Below, in pieces: positions 45,829 to 55,153 of a stretch of 64,000 bases of DNA (positions within the stretch are counted from its first letter, which is position 1; each line of letters starts with the position of its first letter). The position numbers were made by a program, and so were the translations under genes. The DNA is from Arenibacter sp041392165 (GTDB taxonomy: Bacteria; Bacteroidota; Bacteroidia; Flavobacteriales; Flavobacteriaceae): assembly GCA_041392165.1 (NCBI GenBank), contig JAWKMN010000006.1, forward strand, positions 62,001 through 126,000, written 5' to 3'. The notes beneath the pieces are model-generated. The model did not search any database. It was not told where the DNA came from and worked only from the letters and a program-made list of their open reading frames with translations.

Positions 45829-47248
45829 TTAATATCCATTATTTTGTGTCAGCTTCGGGTTTTTACCTATTTCTTCTTCCGGGATTGGATATAAAGTATC
45901 CGTTTCTTGCCACGAAGGTTTTGTACTACTTAATAAATCCGATACCTTTCCGGTACGTTTTAGATCCAACCAACGATGCCCCCATTCCGTGAACAGCTCC
46001 CTTCTGCGCTCCGTATCCAATGAATCCAACAAAGCTTTTTGGCCAATTTCGGGGGCTACATTTGAAAGCGGACTTAGATTGGCACGTTCCCTTATCCTAT
46101 CCAGATCGGCAATGGCTTCGGGCAGTTTTCCCTGATGTGTACGTGCCTCACTCCTTATAAGATATTGTTCGGCAAGCCTCCAATACCATGGAATATTCTT
46201 TGATGTCGCCCGAAGAAGCGTATTTTATTTTGTATTTATAAGGATAATGATAGGTAATGTTTTCAGAGGAAAAAGTATTTATCCAGCTGTTGGCCCGAAA
46301 GTCTTGATCAGGAAAAGTTGCTACAAAACTGGTGGATAACGAAAGTGGTGTGGCGTAATCGGGATCTTCCAAAATAATAAATAGGTTTCCTTCCTTGGTA
46401 TGCGTTAAAGCAGATCCTGAACCTACCGGGGAAACTTGCCATATCGCCTCCCGGCTATTTGCCAGGAAAACGGCATCAAGATCATTTATAAGTGCATAAT
46501 TTTCAGTACTCCCGATGACCTGTGTACTCCATACTTCCGCCTTCTCCCAATCCTTAAGGTAAAGGTATACCCTGGCCAATAAGGCCATAGCTGCGAACTT
46601 ATTGGGACGCAGGCGCTCCCCATCATCATAGGTATCCCCCAAAACCGCTATGGCCCGCTCCAGATCGTATATGATGAGGGCGTATATCTCCTCTATGCTA
46701 TTTCTTGGTGCCGAAGCGTTTTTTCGGTAATCCGAAGTTTGGATCAATGGAACTTCCCCATATAAATTGACCAGGTAGAAGTACACGAAAGCACGGACAA
46801 ACCGAGCCTCTCCCCTTAGCTTAGCCTTCATTTCCGATGAGACCCCTTCAGATTCTTCCAGACCGTCCAAAGTGGCATTGCACATATAAATAATATTGTA
46901 GGCGCTAGACCAGAGATTCAGGTTGGAAGTGTTTTGAACAGAAATTTCATTCTGTTCAAATTCAATCAAATCATTATCCAGTATGGCGGTCTGAAGGTTA
47001 TCGGCAGTCAACCCTGCCAAAACTTGAATGGAATTCCTTCCTCCCCCTGACAAATAAGATCGGAACAATTCATTGTATATACCCACTAGGGCACTGTTTG
47101 CCGTATTATCGCTATTAAATACGGTCTTGCTCACAATTTTATGATTCGGAACCTCTACCTCCACAAAATCTTCGCACGAAGTAAATAATCCATAAATCAC
47201 AACGAAGAGTATCCGGTATAAATGGACATTAAAAAATTTATTGTTCAT
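45829..47248 (-). pseudogene. SusD/RagB-family lipoprotein with a +1 frameshift
   Basis: The first frame (47248 to 46148) gives 366 residues: lipoprotein signal (lipobox-like F-T-S-C), SusD N-terminus (NTANSALVGIYNELF) and helical body to YSMVL. It then leaves the family. Removing one G near 46180 restores RLAEQYLIRSEAR, and the frame continues to 45829 with RRRELFTEWGHRWLDLKRTG and LYPIPEEEIGKNPKLTQN, the canonical SusD ending. The damage is therefore a single-base insertion. As written the protein loses the last ~120 residues. It lies 10 bp after susC and before the M16 gene. Confidence 0.88.
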
Positions 47249-47258
47249 AATTTTGGTT

Positions 47259-50200
47259 TTAAAGATTTAATTGGACCCCACAGGTAATGGTACTTAAAGG
47301 AGGTACTACCTGCCCCACTTGTGGATCTAGGCCGTTATAATTTGTAATTGTAAATAGGTTTTGGGCATGTACGAACACGCTGCATTTCTGAATTTCATAT
47401 TTGCTCAACAAACTGGACGGCAGTTGGTAGGATAGGGACACGGTCTTTAATCTTAAAAAGGAGGCATCACTAATAGCAAGATCGCTTTTTATAGCATTGG
47501 AATAGGCCTGGTTTGCCGTTGTCAATTGGGATAATTTTTGAATATCCCCGACACCCTCGCTCCCGATCCGGTCATCTAATATATCCACCGATTTATTGCC
47601 ATATGTTCCAGGGGCGGTCAACGTAGTCATATAGGAGAAATTATTTTGATGTACGTACTGGAACAGGAATTGTAACGAAAGTGCTTTATACCGGATGTTG
47701 TTGCTCAATCCCCCATAATAATCCCTGCCCATATTTTTAACCACTGTCCGATCATCGAAATTATATTTACCGTCATTATTGATATCCTTTACTTTGTACA
47801 ATCCGGTTTCCGGATCAATTCCATCATATTGGTAAAGAAGGGCGATATTTAAGGGATGTCCTACCTTGTACCTATTCCTGTAGGAAGTTTGCTCGATATC
47901 CCTGAATTCTGATAGTTCCGTTTCAGGAAAAGTAAAGTTTAAAAAAGTCTGCCAGCTGAAATTTTTAGCATTTAAATTAATTGTGGAGACCTCTATCTCC
48001 CATCCTGTATTCCGAACAGTGGCAGGAAGGTTCGCTTGGACAGATGTGAAACCGGTTGTTGCGGGAAGCGGATACCCTACCAGTTGATTGGATGACAAAT
48101 TTTCAAACCAACCAATGCCCAGATTTATACGGTCTTTTATAAATCCCAATTGTAGTGCGGTTTCCAATTTTCTGTTCGTTTCCCATGAATAATCGGGATT
48201 GGTAAGTTGTGTGGGGTACAGCCCCCCAGGTCCGGGAGTGGGCTGGTAAGTATCCAAATATCCATAATCAGGGATCCCGTCGCTACCGGTAGTCCCGTAA
48301 CTGCCCCTTAACTTCCCAAAACTTAAAATTGGAAAGTGTTTTTTAATGAATGTTTCTTCAGAGAAAATCCAGGCCGCCCCAATGGCACCAAAATTGGAAA
48401 AACGTTTATTGGGTCCAAAACGTGATGAACCATCCCTTCTACCCGTCAGGTTAATAAAATAGGTATTGTCCCAATTCAGCCCCAACCGTCCAAAAATGGC
48501 ATTATAGTTATATTCTATATTTTCGTTGACATTGGTGCGTGTTTCATCGGCAGCGGCCAAATTGCCTATTAGACTCTCATCACTATAACCGTTTCCTACG
48601 GAAAGTAGAAGGTCGTTCTGGCTACTTTGAAAAGTAAGTCCCGCCAATGTATTTACATCAAACTTCCCAAAACTCCCCCCATATTCTAATTGTGGTTCTA
48701 TAATCCATGATCGCCTTTGGACAAAAGAGTGGGTCGAAGAAGAATTGACCCTGTCCCAGGTTAGGGGATTGTAGGCCAGCTTAGGTGTTTTAATGACCTC
48801 TTTGTTATCTAGATTGGAATATCCGAAATTGGCCTTTATTTTCAATCCCCGCACAAACTCATAGGACACCCCCATATTGGACAGGAGACTGTTGTTTATT
48901 ATTTCCTGTGGTTTATATATTTCGGAAAAAGGATTGCCCCATGTCCAGTCCTCCCAGTTCAATGTACCATCCCCTTTGTATATAGAGGGGCCATTTGGAG
49001 GCAATGACAGGGCATAATTTATTAAATTGACACTATTGAAAAGCCTATTGTTATCAATGCCATAATTGGTAGATAAATTAAGATGGAACTTTTGGTTCTT
49101 GGAACTATGGTTTAAACTAAAATTTGCTGTAATCTTGTTATAGCCAAAGTCTCCGGGAAAAACGGTACCTTCCGTATGATACGATCCCCCCAGTAAGAAA
49201 GTAGTGGTTTCGTTCCCACTGGATATGGACAGATTCGTATCGGTAACTTCAGACGTCCCTCCAAAAAACACATCTTGCCAATCTGTGTACCTCTGTTGGT
49301 CCCATAATAGATCGGGAGCATTTCGTTCCGTAGGTTCCACCCCGTCATTTAGGAAAGCATTTTTTCGCATACCTATATATTGTTCCGTATTTAATAATTT
49401 AACCCTGTTGGGTATAGATGAGATTCCCGAATATAGTTTAGCCTCAAACCGCAGCTTTCCATCATTTTTATATCCCCTCTTAGTTGTTATCAATACTACT
49501 CCATTGGCACCGCGCGATCCATATATGGCCGTAGCATCGGCATCCTTTAATACTTCTATACTCTCAATGTTCGACAGGTTTAAGGAACTAAGGGGATCCA
49601 TACCGGGCAAACCTGTAAGTGCCCCACTGCTTCTAAGGGGCTTAGAGTTTACAGGAACTCCATCCACTATAAAAAGTGGTAAATTGCCATTATCCGTTCT
49701 ACTGTTACGTAAACTATTTTGTCCACGTATCTGAATACTGGAAGCCAGTCCTGTAACTCCGCTCTGCTGCACCACCTCTACCCCCGCCATACGGCCCTGC
49801 AGGGCCTCCAACGGACTTACTATGGGCTGCAACGCTATCTCCTCCGCAGTCACCCTGCTAATACTCCCCGTCCGCTCCCTTTCCTTCACCGTATAATACC
49901 CGGCATTGATCTCCACTTCCTGTAGTTCGGTGACCACGGACTGCATCTCCACGTCCAGGGTGGTCCGGCCCAGAACGGGCAGTTCCCGGTTGTGGTAGCC
50001 CAGATAGCTAAAGACCAGGGTGTCGGTATTGCCAACCAAAAGGGAATACTGCCCGTCCTGGTCGGTAAAGGTGCCTTTGTTGGTCCCTTTGATAAGGACG
50101 TGCACCCCCGGCATGGGGCCGTAGGGATCCGTAACGGTACCGGATATTTGCTGCTGCTGGTTTAGTAGTATAGTTGAAACCTCAAAACCATGCCCATGGG

Positions 50201-50291
50201 GGAAATGGGCAAGGTAAGGTGGGGGAAAAAAGCTGAAAAGAAAGATTAGACAAAGGCGTAGCACGCCCCTGTACTCAAGATTATTTTTCAT
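47259..50291 (-). CDS. SusC/RagA TonB-linked outer-membrane transporter
   Basis: The 1010-residue protein has a signal peptide (LRLCLIFLFSFFPPPYLAHF), a carboxypeptidase-regulatory-like domain (ISGTVTDPYGPMPGVHVLIKG, ~50-130), a plug with VEINAGYYTVKERERTGSI and a barrel ending in GVQLNL. It has no STN domain, so FecR-type control is not expected; the PAS-AraC gene nearby is a better candidate regulator. It transports a ligand delivered by SusD, here perhaps a peptide, given the operon's M16 peptidase. Confidence 0.95.
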   Translation of the reverse strand: MKNNLEYRGVLRLCLIFLFSFFPPPYLAHFPHGHGFEVSTILLNQQQQISGTVTDPYGPMPGVHVLIKGTNKGTFTDQDGQYSLLVGNTDTLVFSYLGYHNRELPVLGRTTLDVEMQSVVTELQEVEINAGYYTVKERERTGSISRVTAEEIALQPIVSPLEALQGRMAGVEVVQQSGVTGLASSIQIRGQNSLRNSRTDNGNLPLFIVDGVPVNSKPLRSSGALTGLPGMDPLSSLNLSNIESIEVLKDADATAIYGSRGANGVVLITTKRGYKNDGKLRFEAKLYSGISSIPNRVKLLNTEQYIGMRKNAFLNDGVEPTERNAPDLLWDQQRYTDWQDVFFGGTSEVTDTNLSISSGNETTTFLLGGSYHTEGTVFPGDFGYNKITANFSLNHSSKNQKFHLNLSTNYGIDNNRLFNSVNLINYALSLPPNGPSIYKGDGTLNWEDWTWGNPFSEIYKPQEIINNSLLSNMGVSYEFVRGLKIKANFGYSNLDNKEVIKTPKLAYNPLTWDRVNSSSTHSFVQRRSWIIEPQLEYGGSFGKFDVNTLAGLTFQSSQNDLLLSVGNGYSDESLIGNLAAADETRTNVNENIEYNYNAIFGRLGLNWDNTYFINLTGRRDGSSRFGPNKRFSNFGAIGAAWIFSEETFIKKHFPILSFGKLRGSYGTTGSDGIPDYGYLDTYQPTPGPGGLYPTQLTNPDYSWETNRKLETALQLGFIKDRINLGIGWFENLSSNQLVGYPLPATTGFTSVQANLPATVRNTGWEIEVSTINLNAKNFSWQTFLNFTFPETELSEFRDIEQTSYRNRYKVGHPLNIALLYQYDGIDPETGLYKVKDINNDGKYNFDDRTVVKNMGRDYYGGLSNNIRYKALSLQFLFQYVHQNNFSYMTTLTAPGTYGNKSVDILDDRIGSEGVGDIQKLSQLTTANQAYSNAIKSDLAISDASFLRLKTVSLSYQLPSSLLSKYEIQKCSVFVHAQNLFTITNYNGLDPQVGQVVPPLSTITCGVQLNL

Positions 50292-51152
50292 AATTTTGAA
50301 ATATTGGATGAAACTTGGTTTTATTTAGTCTGCCTTCCAAACGTTTGCGTCAACAGGGTTTGGGAGGTTGTTTTTTATGGGCTGTTTAGGTCTTGGGCAT
50401 AAACGGTGTTTTTAATTAGGGCACGGTGGTATTCATTGGCACAAGATTATAGGTATACCATGAAACTTGGTCCATAGGCAGGGCCTCGCCCTTTCCTTTC
50501 CACTGTGCGCACAGGGCAAAAGGGCAGCTCCCAAAGGGCTTAGGCTGCATTGTCGTTATTTGGCCGGATGCCAAAAGTGTGTGGATCGTGGATTATAGGA
50601 CAAAAGATTTTTCGTGTTCCGGAAAAAAGGGTACAACACCAATCCCATAATGAATGAACTAGCTTAAACCAGTTCTGTGCAAAACCTATATAGGGTTCTT
50701 TGGTTTTTTGGTAAAGAGGATATCGAACATGGTGTGCTGCAACAAAATGACAAGATGCCCAGAGGCAACTTTACTTTTTAAGTTACGTAGTTGGTGTTCC
50801 ATAGCACTCATAACCTTTTAGTTCCCGCCTGCACAACTTCTAAACAAAAACAACGCTCATCCATAAAGTGGGTGGAACCTAAGGGTTAAAAGTCCACTTC
50901 AGGGTCTAGGATACTGATATAATGTGCGCCGATAAGAAAACCCATGCCCGGGTCATGGGCATCTTACTTATCCTCCCGTGCATCAAGTTATCAGTTTTTA
51001 GACCGGGAATCCAAGCGAATGCTTCCAAGCTAATTCAAATAGAAGTATCGCAAACATAAGTTAATAATTCAAATATAATAAAATTTCGGTTATATACAAC
51101 CTGATTATTAACAATCCTATAAATATAACCTGATTGTAATAATTTCATCTAC
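50292..51152. other. Long non-coding stretch between susC and the XRE gene
   Basis: About 860 bp hold no credible ORF. There is a short palindrome CCCATG/CATGGG around CCCGGGT at 50941-50959. The last 60 bp are AT-rich and contain direct repeats, entered separately. The rest is unexplained and probably includes the susC promoter and leader. Confidence 0.55.
51093..51141 (+). promoter_or_regulatory. Candidate operator: direct AACCTGATT repeats before the XRE gene
   Basis: AACCTGATT occurs at 51098-51106 and again at 51127-51135, both preceded by TATA-like bases and followed by T/G-T-A. The copies are 29 bp apart, about three helical turns, on the same strand. They lie 18-55 bp upstream of the start of an XRE repressor gene, as expected for autoregulation. 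Confidence 0.45.
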
Positions 51153-51410
51153 ATGAAGAAGCAGAAGAAAAAAGAGTATCATCCGGTCGTAGCTGTTTTG
51201 GGAAAAAGGATAAAAAGCACTATTACCTCAAAATCCTTGGCACAAAAAAATGTGGCATATGATGCGGATATGGATGTTGAAAATCTGCGCAAGTACATGA
51301 GAGGTGACCAGGAAATGAAAATAAGTACCCTTATAAGGATTTGCCATGGATTGAAGATAACAGTGAGTGAGCTGCTTCTGGACATTGAGGACGACCTAAA
51401 AAAGAAATAG
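51153..51410 (+). CDS. XRE-family helix-turn-helix regulator
   Basis: The 85-residue protein has a lambda-repressor-type HTH: SLAQKNVAYDADMDVENLRKY (~27-47), then MKISTLIRICHGLKITVSELL. It lacks an effector domain and is likely a dimeric DNA-binding protein. The conserved flavobacterial pattern is K-R-I-K-S-x-I-x-S-K-S-L-A. Whether it controls the SusC locus, the sulfatase cluster or only itself is unclear. Confidence 0.88.
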   Translation: MKKQKKKEYHPVVAVLGKRIKSTITSKSLAQKNVAYDADMDVENLRKYMRGDQEMKISTLIRICHGLKITVSELLLDIEDDLKKK

Positions 51411-51642
51411 GGTACACCATAATTTAGCATAAAAAACAATCAAAATATACACATTACAATTCGAAAATCCAGGCCAAGTGACACACACCGCCCTTAGATA
51501 GCATATAATTCCCCTCCGCTTACCCCTAAGGTCCTACCATTTTTATTAGAAGTAGTTTTTCTATACTTTTAACATGCCCATAATTTATTAACATAGTGTT
51601 GCACAGTGTCCCTTACCAGGCATTCAAATCCACCTGCCATAT

Positions 51643-53091
51643 ATGAAGCCATTACTTGTACTTATACTTTTCCAATTGTTCATCTATGGTACTGTTCATG
51701 GCCAAAAGAAAAAATTGAACATCATTGTTTTTATTGCAGATGATGTTAGCTGGGACGACATTGGTTGTTACGGGAATTTAGAGGTGAAGACCCCGAACAT
51801 TGACCAACTTGCAAAAGACGGCCTTAGGTTTGATTATTTCTATTTAACGGCAAGCTCGTGCAGCCCCAGTAGAAACTCTATCATTACGGGAAGGTACCCC
51901 CACAATACCGGAGCTGCCGAATTGCATACCACCCCTCCCTTAAACATGCTTTCCTTTCCCGAAATATTAAGGAACAACAACTATTATTCCGTTCTGGCAG
52001 GCAAGTTCCATATGGGCCCATACGCCAGACGCGGATTTGATAAGATGTACGAACACCGCCCAGAAAATGGGGATGGAGGCGAAGAACGCTGGGTTACCTC
52101 CCTAAAGGAACGCCCAAAGGACAGCCCCTTTTTCATGTGGTTCGCATCCTATGATGCCCATAGGGATTGGGGCCCCAATAAATTTGCCGGCACACATACG
52201 CCCAGCGAACTGGAACCGCCATTTTATTTATCCAATGGACCAGAAACTAAATTGGATTTGGCCCAATACTATGACGAAATTACAAGGTTCGATTTTTATA
52301 TCGGAGAAGTGGTCAAGGAACTGAAAGCACAAAAAGAGCTGGACAATACCTTACTAATCGTTATGTCCGATAACGGACGGCCTTTTCCCCATAGTAAGAC
52401 AAGGGTGAACGACAGGGGTATGAAAACCCCCTTTGTGGTGCATTGGCCCAATGGGATAAAAAATAAAAATGTTACCAGTAAAAGCCTTATAAGTGCCGTG
52501 GATATTGCCCCTACACTATTAACACTCGCGGGCATTGATAGTCCCGACCCATTTCAGGGCCGTAGTTTTGTCCCCCTTTTAACGGATCCGGACCGGCCCT
52601 TTCGCAACTATGTGTTTGCGGAGCACAATTGGCACGATTACGAAGCCCACGAGCGCATGGTCAGGAACAAGGAGTATATGTACATATTGAATTCGCGGCC
52701 CATGCAGCCACAGAACGGACCTGCAGATGCCGTTGGCAGTGCCTCCTTTAAAGAACTGGAAATTTTAAGGGAACAGGGAACACTTTCTGCCATACAGGCC
52801 GATGTTTTTACGGTGCCCAGGCCCCATGAAGAACTCTATGATTACCGTCGGGACCCGCTTCAATTGCTCAATGTGGCCTCGCTTCCCGAATATAGGGAAA
52901 CCCTAAAAGGTATGGGAAAGATATTAAAGGATTGGATGAGGGATACTGGCGATAATATCCCGGAAAACCTAACCAAGGACTGGTACCTTAAGGAAGCAGG
53001 GCTAATAAAAACAGAGTTTCATAATATTAGGGGAGAAATGCCCGGACAGAAGTTGAACGCCACCAAAAACAATGCAAAAGGCGTGTTTTAA
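51643..53091 (+). CDS. Secreted type I sulfatase
   Basis: The 482-residue protein has a signal peptide (LLVLILFQLFIYGTVHGQ) and metal-binding IVFIADDVSWDDIGCYG. The sulfatase signature C-S-P-S-R is at 73-77 in SSCSPSRNSIITGRYPHNTG; Cys73 is the residue converted to formylglycine. DNGRPFPHSK gives a further metal site. It desulfates a sugar, with a pattern like N-sulfoglucosamine/heparan-type sulfatases; the exact sugar is unknown. The active-site Cys needs an anaerobic or FGE-type maturase, not in the window. Confidence 0.93.
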   Translation: MKPLLVLILFQLFIYGTVHGQKKKLNIIVFIADDVSWDDIGCYGNLEVKTPNIDQLAKDGLRFDYFYLTASSCSPSRNSIITGRYPHNTGAAELHTTPPLNMLSFPEILRNNNYYSVLAGKFHMGPYARRGFDKMYEHRPENGDGGEERWVTSLKERPKDSPFFMWFASYDAHRDWGPNKFAGTHTPSELEPPFYLSNGPETKLDLAQYYDEITRFDFYIGEVVKELKAQKELDNTLLIVMSDNGRPFPHSKTRVNDRGMKTPFVVHWPNGIKNKNVTSKSLISAVDIAPTLLTLAGIDSPDPFQGRSFVPLLTDPDRPFRNYVFAEHNWHDYEAHERMVRNKEYMYILNSRPMQPQNGPADAVGSASFKELEILREQGTLSAIQADVFTVPRPHEELYDYRRDPLQLLNVASLPEYRETLKGMGKILKDWMRDTGDNIPENLTKDWYLKEAGLIKTEFHNIRGEMPGQKLNATKNNAKGVF

Positions 53092-53129
53092 ATTCGACAA
53101 CTTGAAGATAAGTTGGCCGTAACAGTTTA

Positions 53130-53165
53130 CAGTGGGCAATAAAAAACGGATTTCATTGCCCACTG
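53130..53165 (+). terminator. Hairpin after the sulfatase gene
   Basis: The 11-bp arms CAGTGGGCAAT and ATTGCCCACTG close a 14-base loop ~40 bp after the sulfatase stop. There is no long T-run, so it may act as a 3'-end stabiliser as well as, or instead of, a terminator. Confidence 0.55.
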
Positions 53166-53220
53166 CCTTTCCACGAGCCTGGAAGTTCTATATATTTAAA
53201 GAATAAAATTCCCATTAAAA

Positions 53221-53517
53221 ATGAGCAAAGAGCAATTGACCATCACCGCCAGTATTTTGGCAAAAACCGAAAAACGCGAATTTGTAAAGCAGGCCCTATT
53301 AAAACTTATACCTCCTACCCTAAAGGAGGAAGGCTGCCTAAATTACGATCTGCACCAGGACAATGAAAACCCGGATCGTTTTTTCTTCTATGAAAACTGG
53401 GCCAGCTATGATGATTGGCAAAAACATAACAACAGCACCCATATTGCAGCACACAAAAAGGCTACCGAAGGGGCTGTAGTAGACGTAGTTATAGGTCAAT
53501 TATCCCCGGTAAAGTAA
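53221..53517 (+). CDS. Antibiotic-biosynthesis-monooxygenase-type (ABM) protein
   Basis: The 98-residue ferredoxin-like fold protein has EFVKQALLKLIPPTLKEEGCLNYDL, FFFYENWASYDDWQKHNNSTH and a C-terminal strand, the usual ABM (YgiN-like) pattern. Family members act on quinones or as heme monooxygenases; here the role is unknown. It lies between the sulfatase and the Gfo/Idh/MocA gene and is probably part of one transcript with the latter. Confidence 0.88.
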   Translation: MSKEQLTITASILAKTEKREFVKQALLKLIPPTLKEEGCLNYDLHQDNENPDRFFFYENWASYDDWQKHNNSTHIAAHKKATEGAVVDVVIGQLSPVK

Positions 53518-53591
53518 TATTTGTAAAAAATATGGTATCTTTCAGAGACCACGGCAAACGCATTTACCGTGACCTATAAGCAACCATATCC

Positions 53592-54713
53592 ATGAAAAAA
53601 TATGCTGCACTATCCCTTTGTTTTATCCTATTGGCCCTAACGAGGGCTTTGGCACAGAAAGAACCTGTAAAATTGGGAGTAGTGGGCCTTACCCATGGCC
53701 ATGTTGACTGGATATTAAACCGGGAGGCCAATGAGGATATCGTCATGGTGGGCATAGTAGAGACCGATCGAAATTTGGCGCAGCGCCTGTCCGAGAAGCA
53801 CGGCTTTCCTATGACCATGGTCTTTAATAGCATGGAAGAGATGATCACTGCCGTTAAGCCGGAGGCAGTGGCCGGTTTCGGCAACATATACGACCACCAT
53901 GCCATTGTGGAAACCTGCGCGCCCAAGGGCATCCATGTGATGGTAGAAAAACCCTTGGCCGTTAGTTTGGAACATGCCAAAAAGATGGAGGCCCTGGCCA
54001 AAAAACATCAGATCCATCTGCTTACCAATTATGAAACCTCATGGTACCCTACCAATGTAAAGGCCAATGAACTGCTCAAGAAAGGAACAATTGGTGCCCT
54101 TAGAAAGGTAATTGTAAGGGACGGACACAAAGGACCGAAAAAAATAGGGGTAAGCCCTGAATTTTTAAATTTCCTGACCGATCCCAAACTCAACGGAGGT
54201 GGTGCCATAATGGACTTTGGGTGCTATGGTGCCAACCTAATGACCTGGATACAACAAGGTAAAAAGCCCAATTCCGTGACTGCCGTAACCCAGCAGTTAC
54301 AGCCCGAAAACAACCCCAAAGTAGACGACGATGCCACCATAATACTTACCTATGACCGTTCTATGGCCATTTTGGAACCTTCCTGGAACTGGCCCATTGG
54401 CCGCAAGGATATGGAAATCTATGGAGAAAAGGGAGCAATATATGCCGATAATAAACACGACCTTAGACTTCGGATTTCGGAAGGATACAGTGGTTATGAA
54501 GAGGAAATTTTTAAACTGGGGGAAAGGGATGCCCCCTATGACGAACCCTTTGCCCTGTTCGCTTCGGTGATCAGAGGCGAAACCAACTTGGAAAGGTATG
54601 ACCCATATTCTTTGGAAAACAATATGATTACCATGGAAATCCTAGAGGCCGCCGTTAAAAGTGCTGAATTACAACGTACTATTCCGCTTAAAAACCAGTC
54701 CTTGGAGAAGTAG
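53592..54713 (+). CDS. Secreted Gfo/Idh/MocA-family oxidoreductase
   Basis: The 373-residue protein begins with a signal peptide (YAALSLCFILLALTRALAQ) and then a Rossmann NAD(P)-binding N-terminus (LGVVGLTHGHVDWIL), the VEKPLAVSLEHA motif and a C-terminal GFO/IDH alpha-beta domain. It probably oxidises a sugar. Export of a nicotinamide enzyme is unusual but occurs in this family when the cofactor is tightly bound. It closes the plus-strand sulfatase cluster. Confidence 0.9.
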   Translation: MKKYAALSLCFILLALTRALAQKEPVKLGVVGLTHGHVDWILNREANEDIVMVGIVETDRNLAQRLSEKHGFPMTMVFNSMEEMITAVKPEAVAGFGNIYDHHAIVETCAPKGIHVMVEKPLAVSLEHAKKMEALAKKHQIHLLTNYETSWYPTNVKANELLKKGTIGALRKVIVRDGHKGPKKIGVSPEFLNFLTDPKLNGGGAIMDFGCYGANLMTWIQQGKKPNSVTAVTQQLQPENNPKVDDDATIILTYDRSMAILEPSWNWPIGRKDMEIYGEKGAIYADNKHDLRLRISEGYSGYEEEIFKLGERDAPYDEPFALFASVIRGETNLERYDPYSLENNMITMEILEAAVKSAELQRTIPLKNQSLEK

Positions 54714-54736
54714 TCTCCCATAAAGCCTAAAACAAC

Positions 54737-54763
54737 AAAAGCCATACGAAACGTACGGCTTTT
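54737..54763. terminator. Bidirectional terminator between the oxidoreductase and atpC
   Basis: Arms AAAAGCC and GGCTTTT, extended by TACG/CGTA with one mismatch, form a hairpin between two convergent genes, with T-rich flanks on both strands. Confidence 0.75.
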
Positions 54764-54793
54764 GCTTTATTAATTATTTAGTATTACAGCTTA

Positions 54794-55072
54794 TTAATCT
54801 GCCAATACAATTACTTTATTGTTCTTCATTTCAACGGTACCACTGCTAATTTCCAGAATGGTATCCCCATTGGAAGCTTTGGAAAATTTATCCCCATAAA
54901 CCTCGTCCAGAACTATATTGCCCTTTATCCTTACCTTTCCCTCCTGTAAAAGGGAAACGATAGGGGCGTGGTTGTTCAACATTTGAAATTCACCATCAAT
55001 TCCGGGAACCGTGACCGCTGTAACTTCTCCGGCAAACAAAGTAGCCTCTGGTGATACAATTTCTAAATACAT
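54794..55072 (-). CDS. atpC: ATP synthase F1 epsilon subunit (short form)
   Basis: The 92-residue protein starts MYLEIVSPEATLFAGEV and has AVTVPGIDGEFQMLNNHAPIVSLL, the epsilon beta-sandwich. The C-terminal helical domain that inhibits rotation in other bacteria is missing, as is usual in Bacteroidota, so length is normal for the group. It follows atpD by 81 bp on the minus strand and is co-transcribed with it. A heptamer repeat lies in its leader. Confidence 0.95.
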   Translation of the reverse strand: MYLEIVSPEATLFAGEVTAVTVPGIDGEFQMLNNHAPIVSLLQEGKVRIKGNIVLDEVYGDKFSKASNGDTILEISSGTVEMKNNKVIVLAD

Positions 55073-55084
55073 ATCCTTTTTTTA

Positions 55085-55112
55085 GTATTCAGTATTCAGT
55101 ATTCGGTATTCG
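55085..55112. repeat. Tandem heptamer repeat in the atpD-atpC gap
   Basis: Four tandem 7-bp units are present: GTATTCA, GTATTCA, GTATTCG, GTATTCG. They lie 13-40 bp upstream of the atpC start, inside the atpDC mRNA. Confidence 0.85.
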
Positions 55113-55153
55113 GTCGCATCTTGCCAACCGTCAACTTATTACTGCCTACTCGT

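Noticed and set aside
55085..55112. CRISPR-like array
   Set aside because: Units are only 7 bp with no spacers; it is a simple tandem repeat.
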